From NCBI GenBank assembly GCA_022771625.1, contig JALFCW010000097.1, forward strand, positions 1 to 32,990: DNA of 32,990 nucleotides, read 5' to 3'. The position numbers and the translations under genes are program-made. The notes beneath the pieces are model-generated. The model made no database searches, was not told the origin of the DNA, and saw only the letters and a list, made by a program, of their open reading frames with translations. Below are positions 31,942-32,990 of this stretch, piece after piece. Position 1 is the first letter of the stretch; each line of letters opens with the position of its first letter. This DNA comes from Prevotella sp. (GTDB lineage Bacteria > Bacteroidota > Bacteroidia > Bacteroidales > Bacteroidaceae).

Positions 31942-32577
31942 TTACTCACCCTTGCGCCTTATCCATATCTTGTGTGACGCCTGACCAATGTAGTCAATAG
32001 GCATGGTGGGGTCGGCAGTGATTTTGGCAAGTTCCTTGGATGCAGTAGTGCGCGACAGATTGTTCACCTTGGCATATTCTCCGAGGGTGATGTGTCCTTT
32101 CTCATCAATAATTGCAAGAGCATTCTCAATGCGCTGCTCCAAGGTGTAGAGGTTCTTCTTTAGTTCTCTCGCCCCGGCCATCATACGTTCAAACCTTGTG
32201 TTCATCTGAAGATCACGTATCAGTTTGGGGGATATCTTGAAGTTAAGATCCTTCACTCCCACTCGCCTGTAGAGCATTTGATCATCTTCCTCCTGAATCT
32301 CCGTTGGTTTGTCATCGAGAAACTTCAGCGACATTGAGAAAGTGCCGATTTCGTCGAGAGTCACGTTGTTGCCCTTTGACAGCAAACTGACCAGCGAGTC
32401 GGCAATACCGCTTATCACTCCCCTCAGCACTCCCTTATCCACTGTGCGCAGATGATTGTGCAGCACGTCGATAAACTCCTCTGTTCCAAGAGTCTGGTTT
32501 ATCACCATCTTCGGATATACCGCCCTCTTGCCGGTATTCCTCACGTCATTCATTTCCTGTAGTAAATACTTTGCCAT
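31942..32577 (-). CDS. HU-HIG family DNA-binding protein with winged-helix C-terminus
   Basis: The 211-residue protein has an N-terminal histone-like HU-HIG domain (residues 1-125: YLLQEMNDVRNTGKRAVYPKMVINQTLGTEEFIDVLHNH, GVISGIADSLVSLLSKGNNVTLDEIGTFSMSLKF). From about 130 a helix-turn-helix/winged region follows (LYTLEQRIENALAIIDEKGHITLGEYAKVNNLSRTTASKELAKI, then HKIWIRR). HU-HIG proteins are abundant in Bacteroidetes and bind DNA; the added winged helix suggests a sequence-specific regulator or nucleoid role. The promoter that fits best lies 224 nt upstream, beyond a 21-bp repeat array, which may be its binding site. Confidence 0.85.
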   Translation of the reverse strand: MAKYLLQEMNDVRNTGKRAVYPKMVINQTLGTEEFIDVLHNHLRTVDKGVLRGVISGIADSLVSLLSKGNNVTLDEIGTFSMSLKFLDDKPTEIQEEDDQMLYRRVGVKDLNFKISPKLIRDLQMNTRFERMMAGARELKKNLYTLEQRIENALAIIDEKGHITLGEYAKVNNLSRTTASKELAKITADPTMPIDYIGQASHKIWIRRKGE

Positions 32578-32708
32578 ATTCCTTATGTTATTTGATTATG
32601 ATACTTATTGTTATATGTTTATGACACCTATAGTCAATGTCTCATAATATACTGTTATGATTCTTTCGCATTGCCTGTTTACATTTCCAAAGAACAGGTA
32701 TTCGTGTT

Positions 32709-32792
32709 ATGTTCCGCAGTGCGGTATCTATGTTCCGCAGTGGGGAACGTACATTCCGCAGTGATGAACGTACGTTCCGCAATGCGGAATAT
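32709..32792. repeat. Four 21-bp tandem repeats with internal dyads
   Basis: Units at 32709-32729, 32730-32750, 32751-32771 and 32772-32792 each begin with a variant of ATGTTCCGCAGTG. Each contains TTCCGCA, one base and a version of TGCGGAA; the fourth unit is the perfect 15-bp dyad. Unit length equals two helical turns, so sites would face the same side. The array sits between the likely promoter and the start of the HU-HIG gene, within its leader. Other ORFs over it are repeat translations (units of seven residues) and not genes. Confidence 0.9.
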
Positions 32793-32807
32793 AAACCAAA
32801 CACGGTG

Positions 32808-32839
32808 CAAAGATACATTAAAACAGGGTATTATGCAAA
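32808..32839 (-). promoter_or_regulatory. Promoter reading towards the HU-HIG gene through the array
   Basis: On the minus strand TTTG (plus 32836-32839), 20 nt, TATCTTTG (32808-32815). Transcription would start near 32801, about 10 nt before the array, and reach the HU-HIG ATG (32577) after a 224-nt leader. Confidence 0.75.
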
Positions 32840-32859
32840 CATCTATACGATGTAATATG

Positions 32860-32867
32860 TAACTTTG
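32860..32867 (+). promoter_or_regulatory. -7 element on the plus strand
   Basis: TAACTTTG fits TAnnTTTG; no TTG is seen at the right distance. It would start a transcript near 32874, running into an imperfect hairpin (32880-32926: ATGGT...ACCAT, GATG...CATC, AGTACA...TGTACT) and out of the window. Confidence 0.45.
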
Positions 32868-32975
32868 CAGCACCAAAAAATGGTAAAGTTGATGCACCAG
32901 TACAAAAAATGTACTTTCATCACCATTGAAAAGGAAAAAAAGTTAAAAACTGTAGGTGCTTTAAAAAAGCGTTCA

Positions 32976-32983
32976 TATCTTTG
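32976..32983 (+). promoter_or_regulatory. -7 element at the window end
   Basis: TATCTTTG fits TAnnTTTG and probably serves a gene starting beyond the window; no TTG box is seen. The stretch 32578-32990 otherwise holds no gene on either strand. Confidence 0.45.
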
Positions 32984-32990
32984 TAGATGC

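Noticed and set aside
32709..32792. CRISPR array
   Set aside because: The units are directly tandem with no spacers, contain internal dyads and there are no cas genes in the window.
32608..32897. Small frames over the 21-bp array (84 codons on plus, 72 on minus)
   Set aside because: Because 21 is a multiple of three, any frame over the array stays open and gives a seven-residue repeat; no start signals and a better explanation as DNA repeats.
1..32990. tRNA, rRNA, complete insertion sequences, prophage or integrase genes
   Set aside because: I looked for them at intergenic regions and saw no cloverleaf, rRNA sequence, transposase or integrase motifs.

Overview
The window looks like a chromosomal segment from a Prevotella-like member of the Bacteroidales. 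Many promoters fit the Bacteroidetes consensus (TTG or TTTG, 19-20 nt, then TAnnTTTG), Shine-Dalgarno sites are mostly absent, and family content is typical: a SusD-type protein end, HU-HIG DNA-binding protein, system II cytochrome c genes and Tat with only TatA and TatC. Species assignment is inference.

Layout. 1-1540: the end of a glycan-uptake (Sus-like) operon, with a SusD C-terminus, a surface lipoprotein and a strong terminator. 1670-3500 (minus): hsp20 and lrgAB. 3590-11780 (minus): a long envelope export locus made of a BcrA/YtrB-type ATPase, a membrane protein, a YtrA-type GntR regulator, a LolD/MacB-type ATPase, two FtsX-type permeases, a HlyD-type adaptor and a TolC-type channel. 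A GntR-like operator sits on the start of its leader promoter. 11850-17090: nadK (minus) facing pdxJ, a DJ-1/PfpI gene, ispD and recG (plus); the nadK and pdxJ promoters physically overlap. 17313-21303: an M23/LysM peptidase and, convergently, a 1001-residue protein with two receiver-like domains and a PPDK-type ATP-binding domain, whose promoter carries a 37-bp palindrome. 21463-23034: ccsB/resB and ccsA. 23075-28603 (minus): a small carboxypeptidase-regulatory-like protein, then an operon of three iron-sulfur redox proteins with twin-arginine signals followed by tatA and tatC. 28720-30903: a PIF1-type helicase. 31022-31610: gene remnants (DUF234 ATPase and HAD phosphatase) and a repeat pair. 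31631-32577 (minus): a zinc-ribbon protein and an HU-HIG protein, preceded by four 21-bp tandem repeats. The window ends in leader sequence for a plus-strand gene that lies outside.

How the genes work together. The export locus resembles the B. subtilis ytr operon extended with an adaptor and outer-membrane channel for a Gram-negative envelope. In the Tat operon, a flavodoxin-ferredoxin, a membrane NapH/NapG-like protein with an internal Tat signal and a ferredoxin-containing aldo/keto reductase are encoded with the translocase that probably exports them; I read it as a possible extracytoplasmic electron relay. The most unusual items are this Tat redox operon, the receiver/PPDK protein with its palindrome, the 21-bp repeat array, and 7-8 nt repeat arrays that supply stop codons at several tight gene junctions.
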